Assembly: GCA_963575745.1 (NCBI GenBank)
Contig: CAUYUJ010003558.1
Location: forward strand, 1,024,336 to 1,088,335
Length of the DNA stretch: 64,000 bases
Direction of reading: 5' to 3'
Source of the DNA: Prorocentrum cordatum
Lineage: Eukaryota > Sar > Dinophyceae > Prorocentrales > Prorocentraceae
Positions 41,896-53,330 of the stretch are shown here, one piece after another. Positions within the stretch are counted from its first letter, which is position 1; every line of letters starts with the position of its first letter. The notes under the pieces are model-generated. The model was given only the letters and a program-made list of their open reading frames with translations. It was not told the DNA's origin and ran no database searches. The position numbers were made by a program, and so were the translations under genes.

Positions 41896-41917
41896 TCCAC
41901 AGCCGATTTGGCTCAAT
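41896..41917 (+). other. Spliced-leader-like sequence before transposon ORF3
   Basis: TCCACAGCCGATTTGGCT then CAAT, five changes from the leader. It ends 67 bases before the chosen ATG. An in-frame ATG overlaps its last bases (41916). Confidence 0.5.
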
Positions 41918-41984
41918 GTGGCTTGTACGTTTCGCAATCATTCACTCTGCATGTGGCCTCCATGTCGTGACACCAGCGCGGCGA

Positions 41985-43790
41985 ATGCCGACTGGTAGAG
42001 TTTCGGTTGAAGAATCTGTTGCCAGAGCCGAGGCAAGCCATGTTAGAACAAAGCCATGTGGACAGAATGGTGATCAAAGTTCTGACAACCACCCCCTGAT
42101 CAGTAGCATAGTTCAATCCTTCCTCGAAGGGAAAATGTCTGCAGCCGCTGTCCAAGATGTTGCCTTGAGTGCGATGTTACACCCAGAAGGCGTGTCTGAG
42201 CTGGCTGGGCTGGCGTCGCTCGGTGGCGTCGGTTCTCAACCAGGAAACATTAGCAGGGATTTGATGCGGTACTTGGACAATTTGGGCGAGTCTTCGCTGC
42301 CGATGCCCACCAGTGTCCAATGTCCGATGGTCGACGCAAAAACGTCGACACTTCTACGCACAGGCTCGCTTGAGGTCTTCGACCCCGCCGAATTGTTGCA
42401 AGGACTTGCCAACTACGATTTGTTCGACCGCATATTGCGCACCGACTGCGTTGAGGATTTCTGGAAGAACATGAGGCCAGATGACCCCAGGCTCGTATAC
42501 CTTCTGAACGAGAACGTTGATTTGGACCCAGAGAAGTTGAAAAAAACAATTCCGTTGTACGTACATGGGGACCACGCTGAGTTCGTCAACGACGATTCGC
42601 TCATGGTCTGGCATATGGGGTCACTTCTAACAGATGTACCATCATTGTGTTCGTGCTTATTGCTTGGATGCGCGCCCAAAAGGATAGAGGTCACCAAACC
42701 TGAAGATACGTGGGACGCTGTGTGGGAATCGTGCTGGGTCCCGAGCTTCACTTGTTTATTGGGCGGCAAAACTACGGCAGGCGAGGACGTGCATCCGTTG
42801 GGCTGGAGATTCTGCGTGTTCGCCTTAACAGGCGACCACGAGCACTTTGTGCTCACATTGAAATTACCGCATTGGAATTGTTTTAAGTATTGTTATATGT
42901 GTGACGTGGACAAATCGACAGACGGGCCATTCGCTGGCAGGAGGTTCCACGGTGGATCGTGTGGCGTGCCCCTCAAAGCAGCGAATGACGAAACCCTCCA
43001 TCGTTTGAGCAAGCATCCTGTGTTCAAGATCCCTGGTGTGACTCGGCACAATGTCATGGGAGATGCCCTCCACATCTTGTGGGCGAATGGCGTGTGTTCG
43101 CACGCTGCTGGATCTGCTTTGCATTCGATGTGTTGGATTGGCCGAGGCGCACAATCAATAAAGCCTGCAGAAAGATTGAAACTAATTTTCGCACGGGTGC
43201 GAACACTTTACGCGGAGCGGGATTCACCGTCAAGGTTTACTAACTTGTCCTTGAATATGTTCGTGTCTAATTTGGGTTCACCGCACGCAACCGCTCCCAT
43301 GCTCAGAGGCAAGGCAGCGGAAATCAAGCATTTCATGCCAATTCTGGCGCAGATATCTTCGGAAATCTCAGATGGAAGTATTTCGCACGAGCGCAGGACA
43401 GCAGTGCTTTCTTCGCTGGCCCGTTTCGGAGAGCTGTTGGATGATGCTCCGATTTTCCCAAGTGACGATCAAAAGCGAGAGGCGACGGCAGCGATGAGTT
43501 CTGCGCTGGACAACCTGACCAAGCTGAGGGAGGAAGCGGAGGCACATGATTCATGCAATTGGCACATTGTATATAAGCATCATTTCTTCGAACACTTGAG
43601 CCAATTATACGACTACATAAATCCACGGATTGCGTGGACATTCAAAGCTGAGGACATCGTTGGCAAGATGTCAGGGGTTGCACATTCGTGTTCTTTCGGT
43701 GTTCGTTCGATTGATTTGCCAGGAAAGGTCGTCATGAAATGGAGGCGGTTGTACACTTGGTTGCTGAATAGGAGATCCGTCGATTTGTAA
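41985..43790 (+). CDS. Transposon ORF3, TNP2/CACTA-like transposase
   Basis: 601 residues from MPTGRVSVEESVARAEASHV; an in-frame ATG lies 23 codons upstream at 41916. Recognisable TNP2-type features, in order: IPLYVHGDHAEFVNDDS with candidate catalytic D196; a W.F.LTGDHEHFVLTLKLPH segment followed by a CYMCD zinc-knuckle-like pair (C303, C306); NVMGDALHILWANGV with D360; and the C-terminal AEDIVGKMSGVAHSCSFG with E556/D557. Order and spacing fit an RNase H-fold DDE transposase. The family assignment is by eye. There is no stop or frameshift, and the termini are intact, so the element may be recent. Codon use is more A/T-tolerant than host exons. Probable role: cutting and joining the element's ends. 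Confidence 0.75.
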   Translation: MPTGRVSVEESVARAEASHVRTKPCGQNGDQSSDNHPLISSIVQSFLEGKMSAAAVQDVALSAMLHPEGVSELAGLASLGGVGSQPGNISRDLMRYLDNLGESSLPMPTSVQCPMVDAKTSTLLRTGSLEVFDPAELLQGLANYDLFDRILRTDCVEDFWKNMRPDDPRLVYLLNENVDLDPEKLKKTIPLYVHGDHAEFVNDDSLMVWHMGSLLTDVPSLCSCLLLGCAPKRIEVTKPEDTWDAVWESCWVPSFTCLLGGKTTAGEDVHPLGWRFCVFALTGDHEHFVLTLKLPHWNCFKYCYMCDVDKSTDGPFAGRRFHGGSCGVPLKAANDETLHRLSKHPVFKIPGVTRHNVMGDALHILWANGVCSHAAGSALHSMCWIGRGAQSIKPAERLKLIFARVRTLYAERDSPSRFTNLSLNMFVSNLGSPHATAPMLRGKAAEIKHFMPILAQISSEISDGSISHERRTAVLSSLARFGELLDDAPIFPSDDQKREATAAMSSALDNLTKLREEAEAHDSCNWHIVYKHHFFEHLSQLYDYINPRIAWTFKAEDIVGKMSGVAHSCSFGVRSIDLPGKVVMKWRRLYTWLLNRRSVDL

Positions 43791-44204
43791 TGTGAGAATC
43801 GGTGGCACTACATACATGGAATGGCTTGTGGCACGCTGCAAAGCAAAGAAAAACACAATTTTCTCACGTTCCCATGCCCTTTCCTGCGCGTCTCCTTCCT
43901 CCCGTCCCCCGCCCCCTGTCCTACCTTCTTTGCACACCCAGGACGGAACGAATGATGATATACCAAGGGCTCCGCCGCCACCGCCCCCCCGCGTTGCTTG
44001 GGGGAGGGCCGCTTACTAAACTACTAAGGCGAGAGCTTCATTTTGAAAACGGGCCGCCCTGCATCCGTGAACTTGTTACAACGACGAGCGCCTTCCCCCA
44101 AGGTACCCTTGCGTCCTCCCCCCGTCTCCCTCTCCCCTCCCTCCGCGTCCCTACTCCCCCCCCTCCTCATGTTCTGGACTCGATGGCTACTATCACTAAC
44201 TACC

Positions 44205-44207
44205 ACA

Positions 44208-44243
<36 letters not shown>

Positions 44244-44520
44244 GCTACGACTACTATCCTTATTATTACCACTACTACTACTGTTCCAAGTATTCCTACT
44301 ATTACTACTACTATGATTATTACTACCACTGATAGTACAACTACTACTATGATTACTATTTTACTAATACCACTACAACGACTACGACGAGAACTACTAC
44401 TACTAATATTGCTACTGCTACTGATACTACAACAACTACTACAGCTAGCACTACTGAGATTAACAATACGATTGCAACTACTAGTGGTACTAGTACTATT
44501 ACTACGCCCTCGAAGGATAC
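44205..44520. repeat. (CTA)n microsatellite inside transposon
   Basis: ACTACTACT triplets, partly diverged. Confidence 0.93.
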
Positions 44521-44744
44521 TTAAGGATAATAGGGGAATAGGAGAGTCGGAGAATAGGAGAACGCCCTCGAAAGATATGCAAGGGATGTTTTTCTACCCC
44601 GTGAGATCTGGGTTCTCTACGAAAAAACACAATGTGAATTACAGCCGAGTTTCCAAACACTCGGCTGCAATTCCTTTCTGCGAAAACTGACGGTTAACAT
44701 AATTAAAAAAAAGGAAAGACAGCGTGGGGTCGCCCAAGGACGTG

Positions 44745-44819
44745 TTGCCTACTACTACTACTACTACGGCTGCCACAACAGCAACAACAACAACAACTAC
44801 TACTACTACTACTACTACG

Positions 44820-44884
<65 letters not shown>

Positions 44885-44885
44885 G
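44745..44885. repeat. (CTA)n microsatellite inside transposon
   Basis: Pure CTA triplets over most of the length. A third, diverged CTA block lies at 45235-45365. Confidence 0.95.
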
Positions 44886-45559
44886 TACATACAACCTACC
44901 GTTCTGGCCTCCTTGGGACGTGGTGCAAGCACTGCTTGGGGAGTCGTTTGTGGACCCTGAACAGTAGTGTCGCGGATTTTATCCATGGCAGTAGACGGGG
45001 GATGATTGACATAGTCAACCGTCCCTCTTCTCAGACTGCCCCTGCATCACAGAAGTGTTAGACGGGCGGCAGACGTTACAGGGATCAGGGCGGTGTTAGT
45101 AACACTGCTCTGGCAGCAGGCAATCTTACGAGAGACTCAGGCCGTGCTCTTGGGACTTTTCTCGTAGGCTCCCTCGTGGCCAAGAGCCGCGAAGCCTTCT
45201 GCTGGGTCTGGGGGCGCCCAGACACAAGTACGAAGGCTACTACTAGTACTACTATAACCACTACCACTACCACTAACACTATTATTACTACTACAACTAC
45301 TACTACTGCTACTTCTACTATTACTGCTACTACTGGTCTTACGACGACGATTACTACTACTGATAACTACCATTACTCACATGCTGCTGCTCCTGGTACT
45401 GCGTAGATAATACGAGCGTGAAAATTAACATCACCACTACCACACGCACTCGTAATACTCATGATACTATTACGTCGAAGCCGAAATCGCTGCATATGTT
45501 ATTGATATTTAACGAAGCGCCACACCGCGAGCGCGCAGCCAGTGCGACCTCATATTTTC

Positions 45560-45660
45560 TGGGCCACGATACCTAATATTTCCTGGGCAACAATACCTAA
45601 TATTTTCTGGTTGATTTTCCGTGCGCGCACGGAGGACAAACAGCTGTACTAATACATTTT
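45560..45660. repeat. Subterminal TACCTAATATTT repeats of transposon
   Basis: GATACCTAATATTTCCTGGG and AATACCTAATATTTTCTGG lie in tandem. The left end has the inverse (AGTATTAGGTACTTGGGGG). These are likely transposase recognition sites, by analogy with CACTA subterminal repeats. Confidence 0.6.
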
Positions 45661-45698
45661 GGCCTGATATTTTTAAGCTCCGGAGTATCAGCTATACC

Positions 45699-45717
45699 TG
45701 ATACTGGATGCCCTGGG
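45699..45717 (-). repeat. Right terminal inverted repeat of transposon
   Basis: Reads CCCAGGGCATCCAGTATCA on the minus strand. Target duplication TT follows at 45718-45719. Confidence 0.75.
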
Positions 45718-46362
45718 TTGAGACATCCTCACAAAACCGGCCCCGGGGGAGGTGCCCAGAGGAGCCCAGAGCGGCCTCCGGCACCGTTTCCGGACAGATC
45801 CGCTGGATCCGGTGGATCCGCCGACGAATCCCAAACCGGCGCCCTCGCTTGAGACATCCTCACAAAACCGGCCCCGGGGGAGGTGCCCAGAGGAGCCCAG
45901 AGCGGCCTCCGGCACCGTTTCCGGACAGAGATCCGGTGGATCCGCCGACGAATCCCAAACCGGCGCCCTCGCTTGAGACATCCTCACAAAACCGGCCCCG
46001 GGGGAGGTGCCCAGAGGAGCCCAGAGCGGCCTCCGGCACCGTTTCCGGACAGATCCGCTGGATCCGGTGGATCCGCCGACGAATCCCAAACCGGCGCCCT
46101 CGCTTGAGACATCCTCACAAAACCGGCCCCGGGGGAGGTGCCCAGAGGAGCCCAGAGCGGCCTCCGGCACCGTTTCCGGACAGATCCGCTGGATCCGGTG
46201 GATCCGCCGACGAATCCCAAACCGGCGCCCTCGCTTGAGACATCCTCACAAAACCGGCCCCGGGGGAGGTGCCCAGAGGAGCCCAGAGCGGCCTCCGGCA
46301 CCGTTTCCGGACAGATCCGGACAGATCCGGTGGATCCGCGCCCCGGGGGAGGTGCCCAGAGG
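45718..46362. repeat. 121-133-bp satellite array, right part (about 5 units)
   Basis: Begins TTGAGACATCCTCAC, exactly continuing the unit cut at 36346. Same sequence as the left part. Confidence 0.95.
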
Positions 46363-46365
46363 AGG

Positions 46366-46540
46366 AATGAGGAGGAGGAGGAGGAGGAGGAGGAGGAGGA
46401 GGAGGAGGAGGAGGAGGAGGAGGAGGAGGAGAAGATGATGGAGCTGTGGGGTGGAGGAGGACAGACGGAGGCAAGAGAAGGATGGAGGAGGAGGAGGAGG
46501 AGGAGGAGGAGGAGGAGGAGGAGGAGGAGGAGGAGGAGGA
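46366..46540. repeat. (GAG)n microsatellite
   Basis: Two GAGGAG blocks around GATGATGGAGCTGTGGGG. Confidence 0.95.
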
Positions 46541-46624
46541 ACCTCATCCTCACCCTCGCCAACAGGCGCACGCACCTTCTTCTATATACAGAAACTCCCG
46601 ATCAACCGCAGAGCGGCCGGCTAA

Positions 46625-47020
46625 TATAAAGCTAAGCTAAAACTAAGCTAAAGCTAGGCTAAATCAAGGCTAAAGCTAAGCTACAGCTAAGCGGCAGCTA
46701 AGCTGAAGCTAAGCTCAAGCTAAGCTGAAGCTAAGCTAAAGCTAATCTAAACATAAGGTAACGCTAAGCTGAAGCTAAGCTCAAGCTAAGCTAAAGCTAT
46801 GCTGAAGCTAAGCTGCAGCTAAGCGAAAGCTAAGCTAAAGCTAAGCTAAAGCTAGGCTAAAGCTAGGCTAAAGCTAAGCTAACGCTAAGCTAAAGCTAAG
46901 CTAACGCTAGGCTAAAGCTAAGCTAACGCTAAGCTAACGCTAAGCTAAAGCTAAGCTGCAGCGAAGCTAAAGCTAAGCTGAAGCTAAGCTAAAGCTAAAG
47001 CTAAAGCTAAAGCTAAAGCT
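46625..47020. repeat. (AAGCTAAGCTA)n satellite, right block
   Basis: Same unit as 34720-35195, with GGCTAA and TAACGCTA variants. Confidence 0.93.
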
Positions 47021-47143
47021 CCCAGGGGACTGGGGGAACCGCGGGGCGGGGACTGGGGGAACCGCCCGGGGCGCTTTCCACTGCCCGGCCCCTTTAAGCT
47101 AGAGAGTAAGAACCCTTCTAGGCAGAGCCTAGGTAGGGAAAAA

Positions 47144-47700
47144 GCTATTCAGGGAGAATCAGTCCCGGGGAATGGGTGTTTTTTGGGGGCGTAAGCGGTG
47201 GAAGGAGCGCGACGTTGGAAGTGGGGGGGGACTCACACGCATCCATCATACGTATCAGCACCTTACTTGCCATCGCTCGGACGTTCATTCCCTGGGCACT
47301 GTTCGGTTTCGTACATGTCTCTTTTTGCCAGAAGACTCAGGATGCTCCTCGATGGTTCTCGCCGAGAAAGATACAGACATCCGAGGGACGCCAACAGCAT
47401 GCTGGTACAAAACTTCAGCGACATCACACCACAAGGATGCAACACGAACATAAGACATAACGCGCAGCAGAAACACATATCAAGAACATGCCAGCACACA
47501 ACGATCTCTCACAAAGAGTTTAATCAGCAAGCCTGCAACAATGACACGCATGAACAACACGCGGTCGTAGCAGGCACCAGGAGACCAACACAAACGACAT
47601 GCACTAATACCACATACCATCAACATGATAATGACGAGTTGGCACTTGCAGTCAACATTGTAACGTACATCTACAGATGATAGCCAACGCGGGCACCAGA
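47144..47700. other. No supported gene
   Basis: Unique sequence of moderate GC. Three overlapping plus-strand ORFs of 93-160 codons have no recognised domain. Confidence 0.35.
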
Positions 47701-48439
47701 CAATGTGTGTCAGCATGTTGCGTGGTTTAATATATGTGGTGCAGTCCGTGGCACACTGTACGCGACGACAGCTACGTGGTGCACTAGATGTGGTGTACGC
47801 TATTTGGTAACCTCTATGTGGAGGAGTAAATGTAGGGTAAACTAGTTATGTACCGCAACATATGTGGTGTAAGCTAGAACTTGTCAGCTCAATCATCCCA
47901 CCTACCCACCCGCAGCTCGGTTTGAACAACCCATGAGGCGGCGATTGCGATGCCTGCTTTGCGCTGGGGCCGCGGTAGCGCGCGCAGGCTCGCGCGCAGA
48001 GCGGCCAACTCGTCTGGCGCGACGGGCAAGCCAAGGTGGCTCTGACCCTTGCGATTCCCCAACGCGTCCCGCAAGGCGCGCTGACGCGCAAACACCCAGG
48101 TGCGAATCGGTGACTCGGGCGGGCGCAGTATCATGGCGACGTCGACAATGGGACACACGATGATGACAACAACGACCTCGGCGACGATAACGGCAATGAC
48201 GATGGTACGGCCAGTGACGGTGCCGATACTGGTCACGCCGATAACGATGATGGTGTCTACGCGTCGGTGATGACAATTGCGGAAGGATGTCGGCATGCGT
48301 GCGCGGCCGACGGGCGCGAGTGGCCCGCTGCCGTGGCCTTGTTTAACAGAATCGTGCCCACCCACCCCAACATGGGGGACAAGGGCGTTGTAATGATTTC
48401 GACATGCGCGCGCGAGGGGGCCGTATGGTCACATTCAGA

Positions 48440-49255
48440 GGGTGTTGAAAAGCGAGGGTTCCCTCAGAAACTTAACCCCCCAACAATCTTCGAAATCAGC
48501 GACCGGCTCGCAGATCGCAATTCCCAGAGGAATGACGAGGTATCCTGGTGGTCAGCGTGAGATGTCATTCCGCTGGCCCCCACGGCAGGCCCCGAACATG
48601 GCGCCAATTTCACATATCGCAACCCCACACGGGTGGCAACGTTTCACCTGAATCTGGGCAAGACGTCATCCCGTTGCCCCCCCCCCCTACCACCCAGCAA
48701 CCCTCGAAACTGGCGACCGTTTCGCAGATCGCAGCACCATAGGGATGGCGAGGTCTCATCTGAGTTTGGGTAAGGCGCCACTTCGCTGCCCCCCCCCCAG
48801 CAGCCCTCGAAAACGGCAACCGTTTCGCACATCGCAGCCCCACTGGGATGGCGAGGTCCCCTGGTGGTCTGGGTAAGACGTCACTCCGCGGGACCCCCCA
48901 GCAGCCCTCGAACGTGGCAACCGTTTCGCAGCTCGCAGCCCCACAGGTATGGCGAGATCTCCTGGCGGTCTACCCCGCTGGGCCCCCCAACAACCCTCGA
49001 AAGTAGCGACAGTTTCACAGATCGAAGCCCCATAGGAATGGCGAGGTCTCTCCTGGTGGTCTGGGTAAGACGTCACCCCGCTGCACCCCCCAACAACCCT
49101 CGAAAATGGCGACAGCTTCGCAAACAACAGCCCCACAGGGATGGCGAGGTCTCATGTGAGTCGGGGTAAGACGTCGCCCCGCTGGGACCACCAGAAGCCC
49201 TCGAAACTGGCGGCCGTTTCGCAGGATCGTAGCCCCCCCCCAGGGGTGGCCAGGT
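48440..49255. repeat. ~102-bp tandem repeat, about 8 copies
   Basis: Units contain CCCTCGAAAATGGCGAC.G, TTTCGCAGATCGCAGCCCCA and GGATGGCGAGGTCTC.TGGTG, with C-run variation and one unit short by about 13 bases. Confidence 0.85.
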
Positions 49256-51369
49256 AGGAGGCAAGCTGGCACGCAGGAAGGAACGCGGTGAGAGGCAGGA
49301 GAGACGAGGAGAGGAGGAGGGAGGCGAGAAGGAGAAGACGCGCGGGTAGTGTTCTATTCAAAACGAGTACCCAACGCAGGAGGGTTGGAACAACTGCCTC
49401 CAAGGTGCCCCCGAGACGCCTCCCATGAGACCGCATCAGCCATCCGAGTGGCCTCAGAGCCGCAACCCGAGCGCGGTGGCGGGATGTGCCGAAGGCCATT
49501 CGATAATCATCCGTCTGGTGTTTTGACAGATGAGCCCTGTCTGTGTACGCGGGCTCTCGCCCTATTCCCCATGCGTGAACGGCGAATACAGAGCATGTCA
49601 GCCAAGATGCCCCGAACAGGCCCCCCAAGAGGCCCCCGTGAAACCCTCAAAGAGCTCCAAGAAACCCCCAGAAGGCGCATCAGGAGCAACACGCAACAGC
49701 CGCCAGTTCCCAAAGGGGTCGGCGGTGCGGTGTAATCCCAATACTCTAGGGCTCCCTTAGAAAGAGCACACCCGCGAACCTTTTATTTGGGAAAAGCAAT
49801 GTTGCGAAACCGCGTTTGTTTTATATGTTTCAGGGCCCTCGGTTATTGAAATCCGTATGGAATATGAGGTTACCGACGGACCTCGGCATGCGCACGCCAC
49901 GATGCGCGCGCACTTAGTCACATGTTGGTGTTTGTTTGGGAGGAAATGTCATGTTCTGATCACGAGATGCGCATGCATTGTGTTTGGTGGACAAGGACGA
50001 ACACATGCGATTATGACTTGGCTGTGGTGGTATGTTTTTAAGATCTGTATGCGCACATGTATAATACACGACGGCGCACAATCATATGATCGAGATTCAG
50101 TGGGGGTGCAGATCACAAATCCTATCTGGCGAAGAAAATTCACTCAGCCGAAGTTGAAGTTGACGATTCCACTGCTCGCGCAATCTTCCAACCCACACAC
50201 ACGCACCTTAGTCTGCAAAACCCATGCAACGGCGATTGCGATGACTGTTTGGCTCTGGCGGCGGCAAGGGTAGCGCGCACAGGCTCGCGCGCAAACGGCC
50301 AACTAGTCTGGCGCGACGGGCGAGGCCACGGTGGCGCTGACCGCTGGGAGCTTCCCAGCGCGTCTCGCAAGCCGCGCTCGCGCGCGGGCACTTCAGTGCG
50401 AGTCGGTAACTCGGGCAGGCGCGATACCATGGCGACGTCGACAACGGCAGACACGGTGATGATTGCAGCGATGCTGGTAACGACGATGAAGATGACGACG
50501 GCAAGGCCAATAGCGGCGCCGATGGCGATCACGCCGATGACGATGATGGTGTCCACACGTCGGTGATGACGGTTGTGGAGAGATTTCGGCAGGCGAGCGC
50601 GGCCGGCGGGCGCGAGCGGCCCGCATGGTTTTGCGTTGAAAACGATCGTGCCTCACCAGCACGCGCGCAAGGGCGTCCGAATGACTTCGAGATGCGCGCG
50701 CGAGAGGCCTGTTCGATCGCAGGTGGTGAAAATCTTGAGCGCCGAAGGTATACTTCAGAATTCATCAGAACACGCACGCAGACTTTTTCAAGCACAGAAC
50801 ATGTTGCGACACCATGCGTTGTTATATCTTGAGGGGCGCTCGATTTGAAATCCTCACGAACCGAAGTTTTTGAAACATTTCGGCATGCGCGCGCGACGAC
50901 ACTCGCGTGCGAACTGAGTCACACTATGTTGCAAGGCATGTTTGGAAACTCTTGCGTTTTGATAAACGAATGCGCGCGCATGTAATCATTTGACTGGAGT
51001 AGGGGGTTCGGTACTGTCTGGGCTGGGATGGCATGAATTCTAAATTGGAATGTACCATAGGGGCAAGATCATATGTACATTGCACATCTCGAGGCCACAC
51101 CGCTAACAGGGGGGCGGTAGATCCGAATTCCCCTCTGGGAAGGAGGATATGTGTGGTGTAAACTAGGTGGTGAATGCAAACCAATGAACACCAATGTAAA
51201 GCAGTGCGCTGCAACACATAAAGCCATGCAAATCGACGTAACACAATGCGACGTAACGCGGAGCAGCGCAAAGCAACGCAAAGCCATGCAAAGCGAAGCA
51301 GAGCACAGAGCAATGCCAAGCACTGCGAAGCAACGCCAAGCGATGCAAAGCAATGCACATCGGGCGGCG

Positions 51370-51650
51370 ACGAGGCGACGGGCGGACACGAGGCGGCGGC
51401 ATGGCGGCCACAGTGGCCCGCAGGCCCAGGCGAAGGGCGGCGACGGGATGGCGACGGCGACGGCATGGCGGCCAGAGCGACCCACAGGCCCAGACGACGG
51501 TCGGCGACGAGGCTGCATCGGGGCGGCGACGGCGACGACACAGCCGCCAGACCGACCCCCAGGCCGAGACGACGCGCGGCGACGAGGCGGCGACGGGGCG
51601 GCGACGGCGACTGCATACCCACCAGACCGACCCTCACGCCCAGTTGCTTA
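51370..51650. repeat. ~70-80-bp GC-rich repeat (also at 58090-58215)
   Basis: GGCGGCGACGAGGCGGCGAC, GGCCGCAG or AGACCGACC and CAGGCCCAGACGACG recur four times. A further copy lies at 58095-58215. Directly left (51170-51360) is a short AAAGCAATGC-type repeat. Confidence 0.75.
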
Positions 51651-52042
51651 TCCCAGAAGTAAGAAGCCCCAAGTGTAAACACTATTTGGAGAACAAACAG
51701 CAGCATAACTTACACCAATCTACAATGCTTCTGAGGTGCTAGCGTATCGCACGAACGATCAAGCTCGCAGACCACGCGTACAGAGCATGTGCAAACACCC
51801 TGCATCAGCAGCAATGCCGCATATCACAGAAGTGCAGTGGCAAGGGATCGACTTCGAAGCCATGTGCAGCACCTCGCACCTCCCTGGTGGGGATCGTCCG
51901 AAACAGAGTGATTGCTGGTTCTATGATCTGATTGTTCCCTTTGTGCAACTGAAGCCGCGCCCTTCATGTTGCAACTTTCGCCCAACTCCCCAACCTCGCA
52001 ACCCCCACGATGCGCCGCGCACTCCCGCTCGAGTCGAGAAGA

Positions 52043-52118
52043 TCAGATGAGATCCGCGACGTTCATGGGCATCTCGTCGATCTGTGTGGAATAGAACTGC
52101 TCGATATCTCGGAGGATC
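52043..52118 (-). CDS. EIF4A: eIF4A, terminal exon
   Basis: Encodes the C-terminus [17 protein letters not shown] then MNVADLI and TGA, nearly invariant in eukaryotic eIF4A, the ATP-dependent DEAD-box RNA helicase of the cap-binding complex eIF4F. The acceptor is CCTGCAG. The first G completes the arginine codon left open by the exon at 59709-59763. About 7.6 kb of repeats lie between these two exons. The 3' flank shows no clear polyadenylation signal. Confidence 0.93.
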
Positions 52119-52119
52119 C

Positions 52120-53330
52120 TGCAGGCACCAGCGGCGCGCACGAGGGGGCAGGGAGATGCGGCCTTCTGAGGCGACCCACCTTGGAAGGCGTGGGGCGTAG
52201 GGTGGGGGGCCTGGGGCAAGGGATGTGCCCACAATGCTTCCGACCATAGAGGCTTCATTATCTGACGGGGGCGGCGGTGATATCTATGGCCAATCCACGA
52301 TTGGAGTTCCGCCGGCTTCCAGATCCTGGATTCCTTAAACAATGATTTCTTGTCCAATGCCCTCGCCGCGCTCCAGAGGTCTCTGGAGCCTCAGACAGGT
52401 CAACGATTGAACACATCAGAGCTCGAACCATGACTCGGACCCTTAGTTTTCACATGGGCAAGTAGGGTCTCTCGCCGATATGTGTGGGCGTGGCACAGGG
52501 CGAGCCCTGGCTTGGGCGAGGACCCGGGAGGCACGATCCCTGAGCGAGCATGACCAAGGCAATGACGTACCCGTCTCTGGCCGTCCATGCGGCCTCGAAG
52601 GAAGAAGAAGGAATGGTTCAGGGCAAGCCTCTGGTCTTCCTCCTCCACCTGCCCCCCCCCCCTCCTCGTAAACAGTACTCCTCCCAGTGCCTTCGCGCCC
52701 CCTCCTCCAAAATTCAAGTCTTCCCTCCTGCCTCATCTGTCCGTTCCTCCTTCTGCCCAGTTTGAGCGGGAGCCGACCGCTCCGGCATTCCTAGAGGGCC
52801 TTTTTCACGAATCTTTCTTAGATCCAAGAAACGGCTTCAGAACAGACAACACGTTCTTACATAAAGCAGGGCTGTCTCCGCCAGTGAGGACATTCGGACC
52901 TTACTTGGTGGGCGTAAGAGCGAGTCAGGACACTTCGCCACTATATGAACCATCCTGCCGTCCTCTCCTCATCACCCTACCTCATAATCCGCCTGCTCTC
53001 TCTCTCTCTCTATCTCTCGCTCTCTCTCTCTCTCTCTCTCTCCTACATCCTCTTCCTCCCCGTCCTCTCTGCTGACCCTCCTCCTCCTCTTCCCCTTCCT
53101 CTTGCTCATTCTACACCCCTCCTCTCCAGAAATGCCCGAAGGCTACCGGATACAGAAAAACGCCGCCGAATCGATGTACAGACCAGATGAGACCGCGGGC
53201 ATGGACGTACAAGTACGTATGCTGATATACATATATGTATGTGTGCACGTCGGTGGTTGTCCCTACGTCCAAGTACGTTAGCCCGCGTGGACCCCAAACA
53301 ATGTCTGTCTAGCTGCATGGGTGGTGCAAT
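52120..53330. other. Last eIF4A intron, near part; no other gene
   Basis: Unique sequence with a (CT)n run at 52995-53042. ORFs on both strands lack domains. Confidence 0.5.

Larger units (their letters stand above)
36347..45717 (+). mobile_element. Complete 9371-bp DNA transposon, CMC/TNP2-like
   Basis: The left end CCCAGGCCATCCGATATCA matches the reverse complement of the right end, CCCAGGGCATCCAGTATCA, at 16 of 19 positions. It interrupts a satellite unit between CCCTCGCTT and TTGAGACATCC. Removing it and one TT restores the intact unit sequence CTCGCTTGAGACATCC, so the target duplication is TT. Subterminal TATTAGGTA or its inverse occurs in both ends. It carries three plus-strand ORFs, the third a TNP2-like transposase. 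The 2-bp duplication and CCCAGG ends differ from classic CACTA elements, so the exact superfamily is inferred. Confidence 0.8.
34664..47143. mobile_element. Satellite-carrying element, expanded copy (12.5 kb, nested)
   Basis: The left end (CCCAGTGCGACCCTACCTAG, then GGAGCCCCTAGGAAAGCAGC) and the right end (GGGGGAACCGCCCGGGGCG, GAACCCTTCTAGGCAGAGCC, TAGGTAGGGAAAAA) match the 675-bp copy at 21161. Its interior holds, in order, an AAGCTAAGCTA array, a 121-133 bp satellite, a 9371-bp transposon, the rest of the satellite, a GAG array and another AAGCTAAGCTA array. Confidence 0.65.

Noticed and set aside
50240-50262. GATGACTGTTTGGCTCTGG resembling a leader
   Set aside because: The matching segment in the other repeat units (47950, 53530, 56635) does not resemble the leader, so the similarity arose by drift.
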